The notes: generated by a model not told the origin, from the letters alone. A DNA stretch of 30,744 bases from CAZTXD01 sp964617995 (GCA_964617995.1 CAZTXD010000031.1:1-30744), one strand, 5' to 3'. Counted from the first letter of the stretch, positions 22,028 to 30,648 are shown. Numbers and translations: made by a program.

Positions 22028-23398
22028 TCAGGCGACCACGCCTGCCCCGAGCACGGCCTGGGCGAAGTAGACGATGAACGCCAGCACCACGACCCACAGG
22101 AGCGGGTGGACCTCCCGGGCCTTGCCCTTGAACAGCTTCACCGCCGCGTAGACGACGAATCCGGCCCCGATACCAACGGTGATGCTGAACGTGAGAGGCA
22201 TCAAGACGATCGCCAGCAGGGCCGGGAAGCCCTCCTCGAGGTCGTCGAAGTCGATGCCCTTGATGAGAGAGGTCATCAGGAACCCCACCAGGATGAGCAC
22301 TGGAGCGGTGGCGGACGAAGGAATGAGGGCAGCAAGCGGCGACAGGAAGATCGACAGCAGGAACAGCAGCCCCACCACCACCGCGGTGAGCCCGGTCTTC
22401 CCGCCTTCGGCCACGCCGGCGGCGCTCTCGATGTAGCTGGTGTTGGAGCTCACTCCGGAGGCGCCGCCGACGGCCGCTCCGATGGAGTCGACCAGCAACA
22501 GGGGCCCGACCCGGGGGATGCTCCCGTCCTCTTCGATCAGCTCTGCCTGTTCGACGATGGCGGTGGCGGTGCCCATCGTGTCGAAGAAGTCGGTGAGCAT
22601 GAAGCTGAAGATCGTCAGCAGGGCCGCCAGCAGACCGAGCACGGTGAAGACCTCCCCCAGGTCGAACTCACCCAGGGTGGCGAAGCTGGGCGTCACCGCC
22701 ATCGTGTCGGGGATCGACTGGACACCCATGATGAGCCCGATGACTGCCGTGATCAGGATGCCGAGGATGAGCGCGCCCTTCACTTTGCGCACGTAGAGAA
22801 ACACCGTCACCGCCAGGCCGATGAGGGTGAGGGCCGCCGCAGCCGAGTTGGGGAACACGAACTCGACCGGGACGGGCCCGTCGCCGGGGGGCTGGCGGAT
22901 GAGGCCGCCGTTCACGAACCCGATGAACAGGATAAAGAGCCCGATCCCCACGCCGATGGCCCGTTTGAGTGACATCGGGACCGCGTTCATGATCGCCTCC
23001 CGGAACCCGATGAGGACGAGCACCGTGACCAGGAGACCCTCCAGGACGATGACGCCCATGGCACCGGCGGGGGTGAGCCCCTGTCCCAGCACCAGGCCGA
23101 ACGCCACGGCCCCGTTGATCCCGAGACCGGCGGCCAGGGCGAGGGGATAGTTGGACACCACGCCCATGGCGATGCTCAGCACACCGGCGGCCAGGGCTGT
23201 GCCGGCGGCGACGGCGGCGGGGTCGAGACCCGTCACCCCCAGGATCCCCGGGTTGACCAGGATGATGTAGGCCATGACCAGGAAGGTGGTGATCCCTGCC
23301 CTGATCTCGGTGCCCACCGAGGAGCCCCTCTCGGTGATCTTGAAGTAAGAGTCGAGACCCGATATTGGTTCGGCCGATTCCAGACGTGAGTCGGTCAT
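22028..23398 (-). CDS. NCS2-family purine permease (AzgA/PbuG type)
   Basis: A 456-residue membrane protein with about 13-14 helices that imports hypoxanthine, adenine or guanine by proton symport. Family sequences are seen in order: EIRAGITTFLVMAYIILVNP (31-50), NYPLALAAGLGINGAVAF (83-100), LTDFFDTMGTATAI (268-281) and GVSSNTSYIESAAGVAEGGKTGLT (315-338), matching the AzgA-like branch rather than uracil or xanthine NCS2 proteins. The ATG at 23398 has a GGAGGT site. No purine riboswitch-like structure is visible upstream; a TACGGT hexamer on the minus strand near 23433-23438 may be the -10. No purine catabolic gene is nearby. Confidence 0.9.
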   Translation of the reverse strand: MTDSRLESAEPISGLDSYFKITERGSSVGTEIRAGITTFLVMAYIILVNPGILGVTGLDPAAVAAGTALAAGVLSIAMGVVSNYPLALAAGLGINGAVAFGLVLGQGLTPAGAMGVIVLEGLLVTVLVLIGFREAIMNAVPMSLKRAIGVGIGLFILFIGFVNGGLIRQPPGDGPVPVEFVFPNSAAAALTLIGLAVTVFLYVRKVKGALILGILITAVIGLIMGVQSIPDTMAVTPSFATLGEFDLGEVFTVLGLLAALLTIFSFMLTDFFDTMGTATAIVEQAELIEEDGSIPRVGPLLLVDSIGAAVGGASGVSSNTSYIESAAGVAEGGKTGLTAVVVGLLFLLSIFLSPLAALIPSSATAPVLILVGFLMTSLIKGIDFDDLEEGFPALLAIVLMPLTFSITVGIGAGFVVYAAVKLFKGKAREVHPLLWVVVLAFIVYFAQAVLGAGVVA

Positions 23399-23531
23399 GG
23401 CACCTCCGTGGATAGCGGCGTCCAGGAAACGGAGATACCGTACCCAGGCGATGGGGCGCCTGTCGGCCAGAAGGTGGGTCTTCTTCGGCCGGGCGGGGGA
23501 TCATCGGTTTCAGTCACCGACAAGGACGAGC

Positions 23532-24302
23532 ATGCAACTGGCCGGAAAAGTCATCGTTGTGACCGGAGCGGCCCGCGGGATCGGAGAGGCGATGGCCCGC
23601 CGCTTCGCCCGGGAGGCCCCCGCCGGGCTCGTCGTCTCCGACATCGACGCCGACGCCCTGCCGTCCGTGGCCGAGGAGACCGGGGCGCTGGCCGTCGTCG
23701 CCGATATCTCCCGGGAAGGCGACACGATCCGCCTCGTGGACGCGGCCGAGGAGGAATACGGGCCTGTCGATCTGTTCTGCGCCAACGCCGGGATAGGCAT
23801 CAGCGGCGACGAGCAGACCCCCGACGGGGAGTGGGATCGGCTGTGGGAGATCAACGTCATGTCCCACGTCCATGCGGCCCGCCGCCTGGTGCCCGAGTGG
23901 AGGGCTCGAGGGGAGGGCTACTTCCTGCCCACCGTGTCGGCAGCCGGGCTCCTCACCAACCTCAAGGCGGCCCAGTACTCGGTCACCAAGCACGCCGCCC
24001 TGGCCTTCGCCGAGTGGCTCGCCGTCACCTACGGAGGCGACGGAATAAAGGTCTCGGCCCTTTGCCCCCAGGGAGTACGCACGCGTCTCCTCGATGCCGC
24101 CGAGGAGTTGCGTACTCTCCTCGACCCGGTGGCGATCGAACCGGAGGAGGTCGCCGATGCCGTGGTCGAGGGCGTCGCCGCGGAGCGCTTTCTGATCCTC
24201 CCCCACCCCGAGGTGGAGCGCTACTTCCAGAACAAGGCCGGTGACTACGACCGGTGGTTGGGTGGCATGCGCCGGCTGCAACAGTCGCTCTTCGCTGAAT
24301 AG
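23532..24302 (+). CDS. SDR-family oxidoreductase
   Basis: A 256-residue classical short-chain dehydrogenase. Cofactor loop TGAARGIG (11-18), D37 at the end of strand 2 (VVSDIDA), which favours NAD(H), ANAG (84-87), N108, and the catalytic S136, Y149 and K153 (YSVTK) are present. After the active site come PQGVRTRLL and a C-terminal helix ending ERYFQNKAGDYDRWLGGMRRL, often seen in actinobacterial SDRs of unknown substrate. The ATG at 23532 is preceded by AAGGACGAG, a moderate ribosome site; an in-frame start at 23397 would add 45 unsupported residues. It is divergent from the permease. Followed by a tandem heptamer repeat. Confidence 0.88.
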   Translation: MQLAGKVIVVTGAARGIGEAMARRFAREAPAGLVVSDIDADALPSVAEETGALAVVADISREGDTIRLVDAAEEEYGPVDLFCANAGIGISGDEQTPDGEWDRLWEINVMSHVHAARRLVPEWRARGEGYFLPTVSAAGLLTNLKAAQYSVTKHAALAFAEWLAVTYGGDGIKVSALCPQGVRTRLLDAAEELRTLLDPVAIEPEEVADAVVEGVAAERFLILPHPEVERYFQNKAGDYDRWLGGMRRLQQSLFAE

Positions 24303-24305
24303 GTT

Positions 24306-24333
24306 CTCGGTACTCGGTACTCAGTTCTCACGG
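24306..24333 (+). repeat. Tandem 7-bp repeat after the SDR gene
   Basis: Four adjacent heptamers: CTCGGTA, CTCGGTA, CTCAGTT, CTCACGG, starting 3 bp after the TAG stop. It lies in the 111-bp gap before the ABC exporter operon. Beyond it the gap holds only a possible -10 box (24395-24400). Confidence 0.55.
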
Positions 24334-24394
24334 CACGGCGACGGGATCACGGGCGCCCGGCCTAAATTCACGGGCCCGCGGCAGGCTCGATCGC

Positions 24395-24400
24395 TACTTT
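24395..24400 (+). promoter_or_regulatory. Possible -10 box TACTTT for the ABC exporter operon
   Basis: TACTTT ends 13 nt before the ATG at 24414, which would give a leader of only about 5-7 nt. No ribosome site or convincing -35 box is seen. Confidence 0.35.
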
Positions 24401-24413
24401 CCTTCCGGGACCC

Positions 24414-26150
24414 ATGACTTCTACCGCTCCGAGCTATCGCGCCACGCTCTCGACGTATCTCCTGCCGCTGCGGGGACGGCTGGTGCTGCTGTTCGCCGCC
24501 CTCCTCTCCTCCATCGGTCTGCAACTCGTGGTCCCGATCCTGCTGGGCCGGTTCATCGACGCCTCGCTGGCGGGGAGGGCCGTGTCGTCTCTGATGGCGA
24601 TAGGAGTGGCCTATCTGCTCGCCGGAGTCGTCAACCAGTTCCTCCACGCCGCCGCCGCCTACATCGGCGCCGACCTGGGCTGGCGGGCCACCAACCGTCT
24701 CCGCCACGACCTGGCCGACCATCTCGTCGGCCTCGACATGGGTTACCACACCAGCACCACCCCCGGGGAGATGATCGAGCGGATCGACGGCGACGTCACC
24801 GCCGTCTCCAACTTCATCGCCCGCTTCGTCGTGCGCCTGGCCGGTAGCGGGCTTCTCCTCCTGGGGGTGCTGGTGGTCACCAGCGTCACCAACGTCTGGC
24901 TGGGGGTGGCGGTGGGCGCCTACATCGCCGTTGTCATGACAGTTGTGCTGCGACTCCGGTCGTACGCCGTGTCCGCCGCCGAGGAGGAGAGGGAGACGTC
25001 GGCCTTGCTGTACGGCTTCATCGAGGAGCGGCTGGCGGGAATAGAGGACATCCGGGCAAACGGCGCCGGGGAGTTCACCATGTTCCGTTTCATCCCGGTG
25101 ATGCGCGACTTCTACACCCGCACGGTTCGGGCGTGGCGGCGACGTACCGTCTTCTGGGTCGCCTCCAACACCGCCTTCTGGTCGGGTGACGCCCTCGCCC
25201 TCGCCACCGGGGTGTGGCTGCATCAGCGAGGCACCATCACCGTCGGCACCGCCTATCTACTCCTTCAGTACATCCAGCTCGTCCGCACCCCCATCGAGCA
25301 GGTGGCCCAGGAGTTCCAGGAGCTCCAGAAGGCCGCCGGGGGGATCGTGCGCATCGACCATGTCCGGGGCCTGGAATCGCGACTCGAAGAAACAGGCACC
25401 GAGCAGCTGCCCGACGGCCGCCTGGGGATCACTTTCGAAGACGTGTCGTTCCGCTACGAGGACCGGCCCGTCCTCACCGGGGTCTCCTTCGATCTGGCTC
25501 CGGGAACGGTACTGGGCCTGTTGGGACGCACCGGCGGCGGCAAGACCACCATCACCCGCCTCATCTCGCGCCTCTACGACCCTCAGCAGGGCCGGATCCT
25601 GATCGGCAACCGAGACGTCCGCGACCTGTCCCTGTCCGGGTTGCGCAGGGCGGTGGGGGTGGTGACCCAGGACGTGCAGCTCTTCGCCGCCTCCGTGCAG
25701 GACAACCTCACCTTCTTCGACCGGTCGATCACCGACGAGGCGCTGCTATCCGCCCTGGCCGCGGCCGGCCTGGAGCGGTGGATCGACAGGCTCGGCCTCG
25801 ACACGCCCCTCGGCACCGGCGGGAAGGGTCTGTCGGCCGGGGAGGCCCAGCTCCTGGCCTTCGCCCGCGTGTTCGTCCAGGACCCGCGTGTGGTGATCCT
25901 CGACGAGCCGTCTTCGCGGCTGGACCCTCACACCGAGTCCCTCATGGCCGACGCCACCGAGCGGCTGTTTCGTGGGCGTACCGTGGTCGTCGTCGCCCAC
26001 CGCCTCGACTCGGTGCGCGTCGCCGACGAGATCATGGTGGTGGAGGATGGGCGCATCGTCGAGCACGGCCGGCGTGAGGCGCTGGCGACCGATCTCGACA
26101 GCCGCTACGCCAGGCTCCTCGCTGCCGGGACGGGAGAGGAGCTGCAATGA
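24414..26150 (+). CDS. ABC exporter half-transporter, subunit with catalytic Walker B
   Basis: A 578-residue fused membrane/ATPase protein: six helices (about 20-310) and an ATPase domain (about 338-570). Walker A is GRTGGGKT (371-378), Q-loop VTQD (417-420), Walker B VVILDEP with catalytic E498, and the switch His in VVVVAHRLDSV. Its signature is LSAGE (473-477), not LSGGQ. It overlaps the second half-transporter by ATGA (26147-26150), so the two form a heterodimer of the TM287/288, BmrCD or Rv1272c/Rv1273c kind, which export drugs, lipids or peptides. The signature and Walker B changes in the two subunits fall in the same composite ATP site (see the findings). The substrate is unknown. Confidence 0.93.
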   Translation: MTSTAPSYRATLSTYLLPLRGRLVLLFAALLSSIGLQLVVPILLGRFIDASLAGRAVSSLMAIGVAYLLAGVVNQFLHAAAAYIGADLGWRATNRLRHDLADHLVGLDMGYHTSTTPGEMIERIDGDVTAVSNFIARFVVRLAGSGLLLLGVLVVTSVTNVWLGVAVGAYIAVVMTVVLRLRSYAVSAAEEERETSALLYGFIEERLAGIEDIRANGAGEFTMFRFIPVMRDFYTRTVRAWRRRTVFWVASNTAFWSGDALALATGVWLHQRGTITVGTAYLLLQYIQLVRTPIEQVAQEFQELQKAAGGIVRIDHVRGLESRLEETGTEQLPDGRLGITFEDVSFRYEDRPVLTGVSFDLAPGTVLGLLGRTGGGKTTITRLISRLYDPQQGRILIGNRDVRDLSLSGLRRAVGVVTQDVQLFAASVQDNLTFFDRSITDEALLSALAAAGLERWIDRLGLDTPLGTGGKGLSAGEAQLLAFARVFVQDPRVVILDEPSSRLDPHTESLMADATERLFRGRTVVVVAHRLDSVRVADEIMVVEDGRIVEHGRREALATDLDSRYARLLAAGTGEELQ

Positions 26151-27901
26151 AGCCTCTCCGCCTGGCGATGGAGCTGATCGCCTACCGGCCCGCCAAGTGG
26201 TCGGTGGCGTTCGTGATGTGGACTCTCATCCACGGTTCTCCGATCATCTTCGGGTTGCTCGTGGGAGCGGTCTTCGAACGACTCTCTGGTGGGGAAGCGG
26301 TGGGGGCGAGCCCGTGGACGCCGGTGGCGATCTTCACCGCCATAGCCCTGGGACGTAACGGCCTGCTCTGGGTGGGTGACGTGACATGGATCACCTACTG
26401 GAACGAGCAGGTCCTCCAGCTTCGCCGCAACCTCCTGAGCTGGCTGATGGAGGCCCCGGGATCGCGCACGATCACCTCCTCGCCGGGGGAGGCCGTGTCG
26501 ACATTCCGCGACGACGTCGACGACCTGGTCGAGTACGTCGAGAACCTCGTCGATGGGGGAGGCCTGGTCCTCTTCGCGGTGGGCTCGGTGGCGGTCATGC
26601 TCACGATCGACACGCGCCTGACGGTTCTGGTGTTGATCCCCCTCGTCCTCACCGTGATGTTCACCCAGTCGCTCAGCCCCCAGATCCGCTCCCGCCGCCG
26701 AGCGATGCGCGAGAGCACCGAGGATGTGACCGGGTTCATCGGCGAGACGTTCGGCGCCATTTCGGCGGTCAAGCTGGCCGACGCGGCAGATCCCGTCCTC
26801 GACCGGTTCGCAGAACTGAACGAGACCCGGCGACGGGCGGCGCTGCGCGATACCTTCCTGACGGAGCTGCTCCGGTCGATCAACACCAACATGGCCACCA
26901 TCGGATCGGGGATAGTCCTGATCGTGGCGGCGTCGTCGCTGCGGGAGGGAACGTTCAGTGTCGGCGACCTCGCGGTGTTCCTGACCTACCTTCCCCGCCT
27001 CACCGGCTACATGGCCTTCGCCGGGGACATCATCGCCCAGCATCGACGCACCGGTGTCGCGTACGAGCGGATCCGCCGGCTGGCGGTGGACGCCCCCGAC
27101 TCGGTTCTCCTCGACCGTGCCAGGGTGCCCCTCGACGGAGACATGACGGCCCCGCCGACGCCGGTAGGGTTGGTCGAGCCGTTCAGGTCGTTGTCGGTGG
27201 CAGGCCTCACCTTCTCCCATCCCGAAGGAGTCCCGGGAGTGACCGACGTCTCGTTCCGGGTCGACGCCGGTGAGTTCGTCGTGTTCACCGGCAAGATCGG
27301 CTCCGGCAAGTCGAGCCTGCTGCGTGCGGTGCTGGGTCTGGTGCCGGCGGAGGGCACCTGGCGATGGAACGACGAGGTGGTGAAGGACCCGGCGGCGTTC
27401 CTCGTCCCGCCCCGAACCGCCTTCACATCTCAGGTGCCACGGCTGTTCTCCGACAGCCTCGCCAACAACATCGCCCTCGGCCGGCAGGTGCCCCGGGAGC
27501 GAATGAGCGAAGCCGTGTCCCTGGCTGTCCTCGACCCCGACATCGACCGTCTCGAGCACGGGCTGGAGACTGCCGTCGGGGCGCGGGGGGTGAAGCTGTC
27601 CGGAGGTCAGGTGCAGCGCTCGGCGGCGGCGCGCATGTTCGCCACCGAGGCCCAGCTGCTGGTCTTCGACGACCTCTCGTCCGCCCTGGACGTGCACACG
27701 GAAGCCGAGCTGTGGGGCCGGCTGTTCGCCCGCCGGGACGTGACTTGCCTGGTCGTGTCGCACCGACGGACGGTGTTGAGGCGAGCCGACCGGATCCTCC
27801 TCCTCGACGGGGGACACGTAGTGGACGAAGGCTCCCTGGACGAGCTGTTGGAGCGGTCGGCTCTCATGCAGGACCTGTGGGAGACCGCCGCCGCCTCCTG
27901 A
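26147..27901 (+). CDS. ABC exporter half-transporter, subunit with degenerate Walker B
   Basis: A 584-residue partner of the preceding subunit. Six helices (about 15-300) then an ATPase domain: Walker A GKIGSGKS (382-389), Q-loop FTSQV (426-430), canonical signature LSGGQ (484-488), but Walker B reads LLVFDDL with D509 in place of the catalytic glutamate. The switch histidine is kept (LVVSHRRTV). Such a Glu-to-Asp change marks the non-hydrolytic site in heterodimeric exporters. It is translationally coupled to the first subunit. The N-terminal helix is short of a typical elbow helix but no part is missing. Confidence 0.93.
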   Translation: MKPLRLAMELIAYRPAKWSVAFVMWTLIHGSPIIFGLLVGAVFERLSGGEAVGASPWTPVAIFTAIALGRNGLLWVGDVTWITYWNEQVLQLRRNLLSWLMEAPGSRTITSSPGEAVSTFRDDVDDLVEYVENLVDGGGLVLFAVGSVAVMLTIDTRLTVLVLIPLVLTVMFTQSLSPQIRSRRRAMRESTEDVTGFIGETFGAISAVKLADAADPVLDRFAELNETRRRAALRDTFLTELLRSINTNMATIGSGIVLIVAASSLREGTFSVGDLAVFLTYLPRLTGYMAFAGDIIAQHRRTGVAYERIRRLAVDAPDSVLLDRARVPLDGDMTAPPTPVGLVEPFRSLSVAGLTFSHPEGVPGVTDVSFRVDAGEFVVFTGKIGSGKSSLLRAVLGLVPAEGTWRWNDEVVKDPAAFLVPPRTAFTSQVPRLFSDSLANNIALGRQVPRERMSEAVSLAVLDPDIDRLEHGLETAVGARGVKLSGGQVQRSAAARMFATEAQLLVFDDLSSALDVHTEAELWGRLFARRDVTCLVVSHRRTVLRRADRILLLDGGHVVDEGSLDELLERSALMQDLWETAAAS

Positions 27902-27951
27902 GCAGGGAGGAACGGGGGAACCGGAGGGGCGGCGCCGGCGTCGGAGAGATC

Positions 27952-29439
27952 ATGAGAGCCCTGGGAGCCGTCCTCCTCGTCTCCTCCCTACTGGTGGTGG
28001 TGGGGCCGGCCGGTCGAGCAGAAGCGTGTTCCTGCGCGTTGGCCGACCCGGCCACCATGCTGGAGGAGTCCGACGCCGCCTTCGTGGGGACACTGACGGA
28101 ACGTCCCGCCGAGCCCAACTCCCCCGACGGCTTCAGCGGCGTGTTCGTGTTCGAGGTCGAACAGTGGGTCAAGGGTGACCTGGGACCCCAGGTGGGCGTC
28201 CACTCGGCCCTGGACGGAGCGGCCTGCGGCTTAGAGATGAATGTGGGGGAGAAGGCGGGGATCTTCCTCCACAACGACAACGGCCGGCCCAGTGGAGGCT
28301 TGTGCTCGGTCACGTCACCAGAGGCGCTGCTGGCCGCCGATCAGCCTCTGGTCTTCGACGGCGCCGGCCCGCCCGTGTTTCTGGTCGCGGCGGAGACGGG
28401 GCGCACACGTATCGCCACACTCGATGCGGCGGGACGTCTGCTGGCAGCGGTGAGTGATGACCGGTTCGGATGGTCGGTATCGGTGTGCCCCGAGGAAGAT
28501 CGGGTGGTGGACGTGGCCGAGGGTGAGATCACCGTCAGGGAGGTCGAGACACTGGATGAGGTCCGGAAAGCGGAGGCTCCACCGGAGGGGAGGGTCGAGC
28601 AGGCGTGGTGCCTCGATCCTGGCGGCGACCGCATCCTCGCTCAGGTCTGGAACGAGTCGGGCGGCGCTCCCCGGCTGATGGTGCTGGGCGACCCGGAGCC
28701 CATCCATGTCGGCGAGACGGATCACCTCGACGTGACCACCGAGTACGTCCTGGTGGCCGGTACGGCGACGAATGGTGCCGTCGAGTTGGTGCGGATCGCC
28801 GATGGTGAGACGCGCCGGCTGGCCCGGGGCGGCGAGCCGGGTCGCGCAGAGTTCTCCCCGGACGGCCGCCACGTGCTGGTGGCCGAGCCCGACTTCACCG
28901 GAGATGACGGCGGATGGGCCACCGGGCTGACCGTCTACGACGTCGGGTCGGGACGGGCTACATGGACCAGGGCACCGATGGCCGACCTCGAGGTGTATGG
29001 CTGGATCGATGACACCCGGATCGCCGGAGCCATCTACCCGGTCGACGCCGACTTCCCCCGCAACGTGGCCATCGACATCACCGACGACTCCGTCACCGAC
29101 CTGGGCCTGGAGGGCTGGGGGCACACTCCGGTAGGCGACGCCCTGGTGGCGGTGAGGGACGGGCGCCTGCTCGTGCTGACCGCCGGCGGGGAGGTAGGGA
29201 CGGTGGCCGCACTCCCCACCCCCGGCCATCGACTGGTGGCGGTGCTCGACGACTCGGTGACCCCGACCATCTCCGAGACGACAACCACGGCTCCTTCCGA
29301 CGGCGAGTCGCCTACGACCCAGCCGCAGGCGGCTATCGCCGGCGACATGGCCCTCCCCGTCGGCTGGCTGGTAGGAGGAGCCGCCGTTGTCGCCGGGCTC
29401 GCCGGGATCGCCCTCGTGCGGCGCCGTCGGAGGGCGTGA
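27952..29439 (+). CDS. Secreted CSC/NTR-like protein with C-terminal membrane anchor
   Basis: A 495-residue surface protein. Signal peptide 1-25 (AEA cut), so the mature protein would begin with C26-S-C28. This Cys-x-Cys start, with ADPATMLEESDAAFVGTL and later AACGLEM and GGLCSV, resembles the netrin-like/TIMP (NTR) domain seen in bacterial secreted proteins. Residues about 125-430 contain repeated beta-strand units (AEFSPDGRHVLVAEPD, VYDVGSGRATWTR), suggesting a beta-propeller. A Thr/Ser/Pro linker (TTTTAPSDGESPTTQP), a transmembrane helix (about 467-489) and RRRRRA follow, without LPxTG. A GGAGAG site lies 3 nt before the ATG. It starts 50 bp after the exporter operon and may be co-transcribed with it. 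The role is unknown; NTR and propeller assignments are by pattern. Confidence 0.7.
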   Translation: MRALGAVLLVSSLLVVVGPAGRAEACSCALADPATMLEESDAAFVGTLTERPAEPNSPDGFSGVFVFEVEQWVKGDLGPQVGVHSALDGAACGLEMNVGEKAGIFLHNDNGRPSGGLCSVTSPEALLAADQPLVFDGAGPPVFLVAAETGRTRIATLDAAGRLLAAVSDDRFGWSVSVCPEEDRVVDVAEGEITVREVETLDEVRKAEAPPEGRVEQAWCLDPGGDRILAQVWNESGGAPRLMVLGDPEPIHVGETDHLDVTTEYVLVAGTATNGAVELVRIADGETRRLARGGEPGRAEFSPDGRHVLVAEPDFTGDDGGWATGLTVYDVGSGRATWTRAPMADLEVYGWIDDTRIAGAIYPVDADFPRNVAIDITDDSVTDLGLEGWGHTPVGDALVAVRDGRLLVLTAGGEVGTVAALPTPGHRLVAVLDDSVTPTISETTTTAPSDGESPTTQPQAAIAGDMALPVGWLVGGAAVVAGLAGIALVRRRRRA

Positions 29440-29460
29440 ACGTTTGCCGGGGGATTGGGG

Positions 29461-29466
29461 CAGAAT
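29461..29466 (+). promoter_or_regulatory. Possible leaderless -10 box CAGAAT (ketosynthase)
   Basis: CAGAAT ends 7 nt before the ATG at 29474 in the 34-bp gap. An out-of-frame ATG at 29467 lies between. Spacing supports it; the first base departs from TANNNT. Confidence 0.35.
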
Positions 29467-29473
29467 ATGGGGC

Positions 29474-30640
29474 ATGGATAGACGGCGCACGGTGGTGACG
29501 GGTGTCGGCGTGGTGGCAGCTCCGGGCGTGGGTCGTGACACCTTCTGGAAGGGTCTGGCCGAACGCCCCGGGATAGGCCCCTACGAGGTCGACACCTGGG
29601 ATCCCGAGCCTGAGATCCCGCGCCGTGAGGCCCGACGCCTCGACCGCTTCTCCCAGTTCGCCCTGGTGGCGGCGGCGGAGGCGCTGAACCAGGCCGGCGA
29701 CCTCGACGTCGACCCCAACCGGGTGAGCGTGAACGTGGCCACCGGGATCGGTGGCCTGGCGGCACTGGAGGACCTGATCGGCGCCGCCTACGAGGACGAC
29801 CCGAGAGTGTCGCCGCTGTGGATCCCGATGATGATGTGCAACGCCGCCGCCGCCGCCATCTCCATCACGTACGGGTTCGGGGGCCAGGCCTCCACGCCGG
29901 TAGTGGCGTGTGCGGCGGGAGCACAAGCGATCCTCGACGGGATGCGGCAGGTCGAATGGGGTTACGCCGACGTCGCCATCGTGGGAGGAGCCGAGGGAGC
30001 GGTACGCAAGCCGACGATCGAAGGCTTCGTGGCCGCCCGGGCACTTTCCCCGAGTCTCACCGCTAGACCGTTCGACGTCGATCGCGACGGGTTCGTCCTG
30101 GGAGAAGGCGCGGCCATAATGGTGGTGGAGACCCGGGAGCGAGCCGAGGCACGCGGTGCCACCATCCTCGCCGAGCTCCCCGGCGGGGCATCCACCGCCG
30201 ACGCCCATCACATAACCGCTCCTCATCCCGCCGGGGAGGGGGCGGAGCGGGCGGTCCGCCTGGCGCTGGCAGACGCCGGCCTCAGTCCAGCCGACGTGGG
30301 CTATGTCAATGCCCACGGCACGGGCACCGACCTCAACGATCGCACCGAAGGCGGGGTCCTGGCCCGTGTGTTCGAGGACGCTCAGCCTCCGGTATCGTCG
30401 GTGAAGGGGACGACCGGCCATGCCCTCGGCGCTTCCGGGGCCATCGAGGCGGCCGTCGGGGTGCTGGCGATCGAGCGCCACGAGCTTCCTCCCAACGTCG
30501 GTCTCGATGTCCAGGACCCGGAGATCCCCCTCACCGACATCGTCACCGAGAGACGTCCCTGGGATCCCCGTCCGGTCGTGTCCAACTCCTTCGGGTTCGG
30601 TGGACACAACACCGTCCTAGTGATCAACCCCCCGTCCTGA
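29474..30640 (+). CDS. Beta-ketoacyl-ACP synthase II-like (FabF family)
   Basis: A 388-residue condensing enzyme, slightly shorter than FabF (about 410). The Cys-His-His triad is present: C146 in VVACAAGAQAI, H281 in NAHGTGTDLND, and H316 in KGTTGHALGASGA with K311. The GFGG loop is NSFGFGGHN near the C-terminus. The nucleophile region VACAAGA departs from the DTACATGT sequence of housekeeping FabF (Thr-Ala replaced by Val-Ala), and the N-terminal half is abbreviated. No acyl carrier protein, malonyl transferase or ketoreductase gene is adjacent, so a stand-alone or specialised role (modified fatty acid, secondary metabolite) is possible. Start chosen at 29474, where the family sequence RRTVVTGVGVV begins. 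Confidence 0.87.
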   Translation: MDRRRTVVTGVGVVAAPGVGRDTFWKGLAERPGIGPYEVDTWDPEPEIPRREARRLDRFSQFALVAAAEALNQAGDLDVDPNRVSVNVATGIGGLAALEDLIGAAYEDDPRVSPLWIPMMMCNAAAAAISITYGFGGQASTPVVACAAGAQAILDGMRQVEWGYADVAIVGGAEGAVRKPTIEGFVAARALSPSLTARPFDVDRDGFVLGEGAAIMVVETRERAEARGATILAELPGGASTADAHHITAPHPAGEGAERAVRLALADAGLSPADVGYVNAHGTGTDLNDRTEGGVLARVFEDAQPPVSSVKGTTGHALGASGAIEAAVGVLAIERHELPPNVGLDVQDPEIPLTDIVTERRPWDPRPVVSNSFGFGGHNTVLVINPPS

Positions 30641-30648
30641 CGCTTCCG

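Noticed and set aside
22028..23500. Purine riboswitch ahead of the NCS2 permease
   Set aside because: I see no three-way-junction aptamer with the conserved loop sequences in the leader, which appears short.
26105..27817. Long minus-strand open frame (570 codons) opposite the second ABC subunit
   Set aside because: Rich in His, Arg, Gln and Glu with no motif; the plus strand has Walker A, LSGGQ and Walker B in frame.
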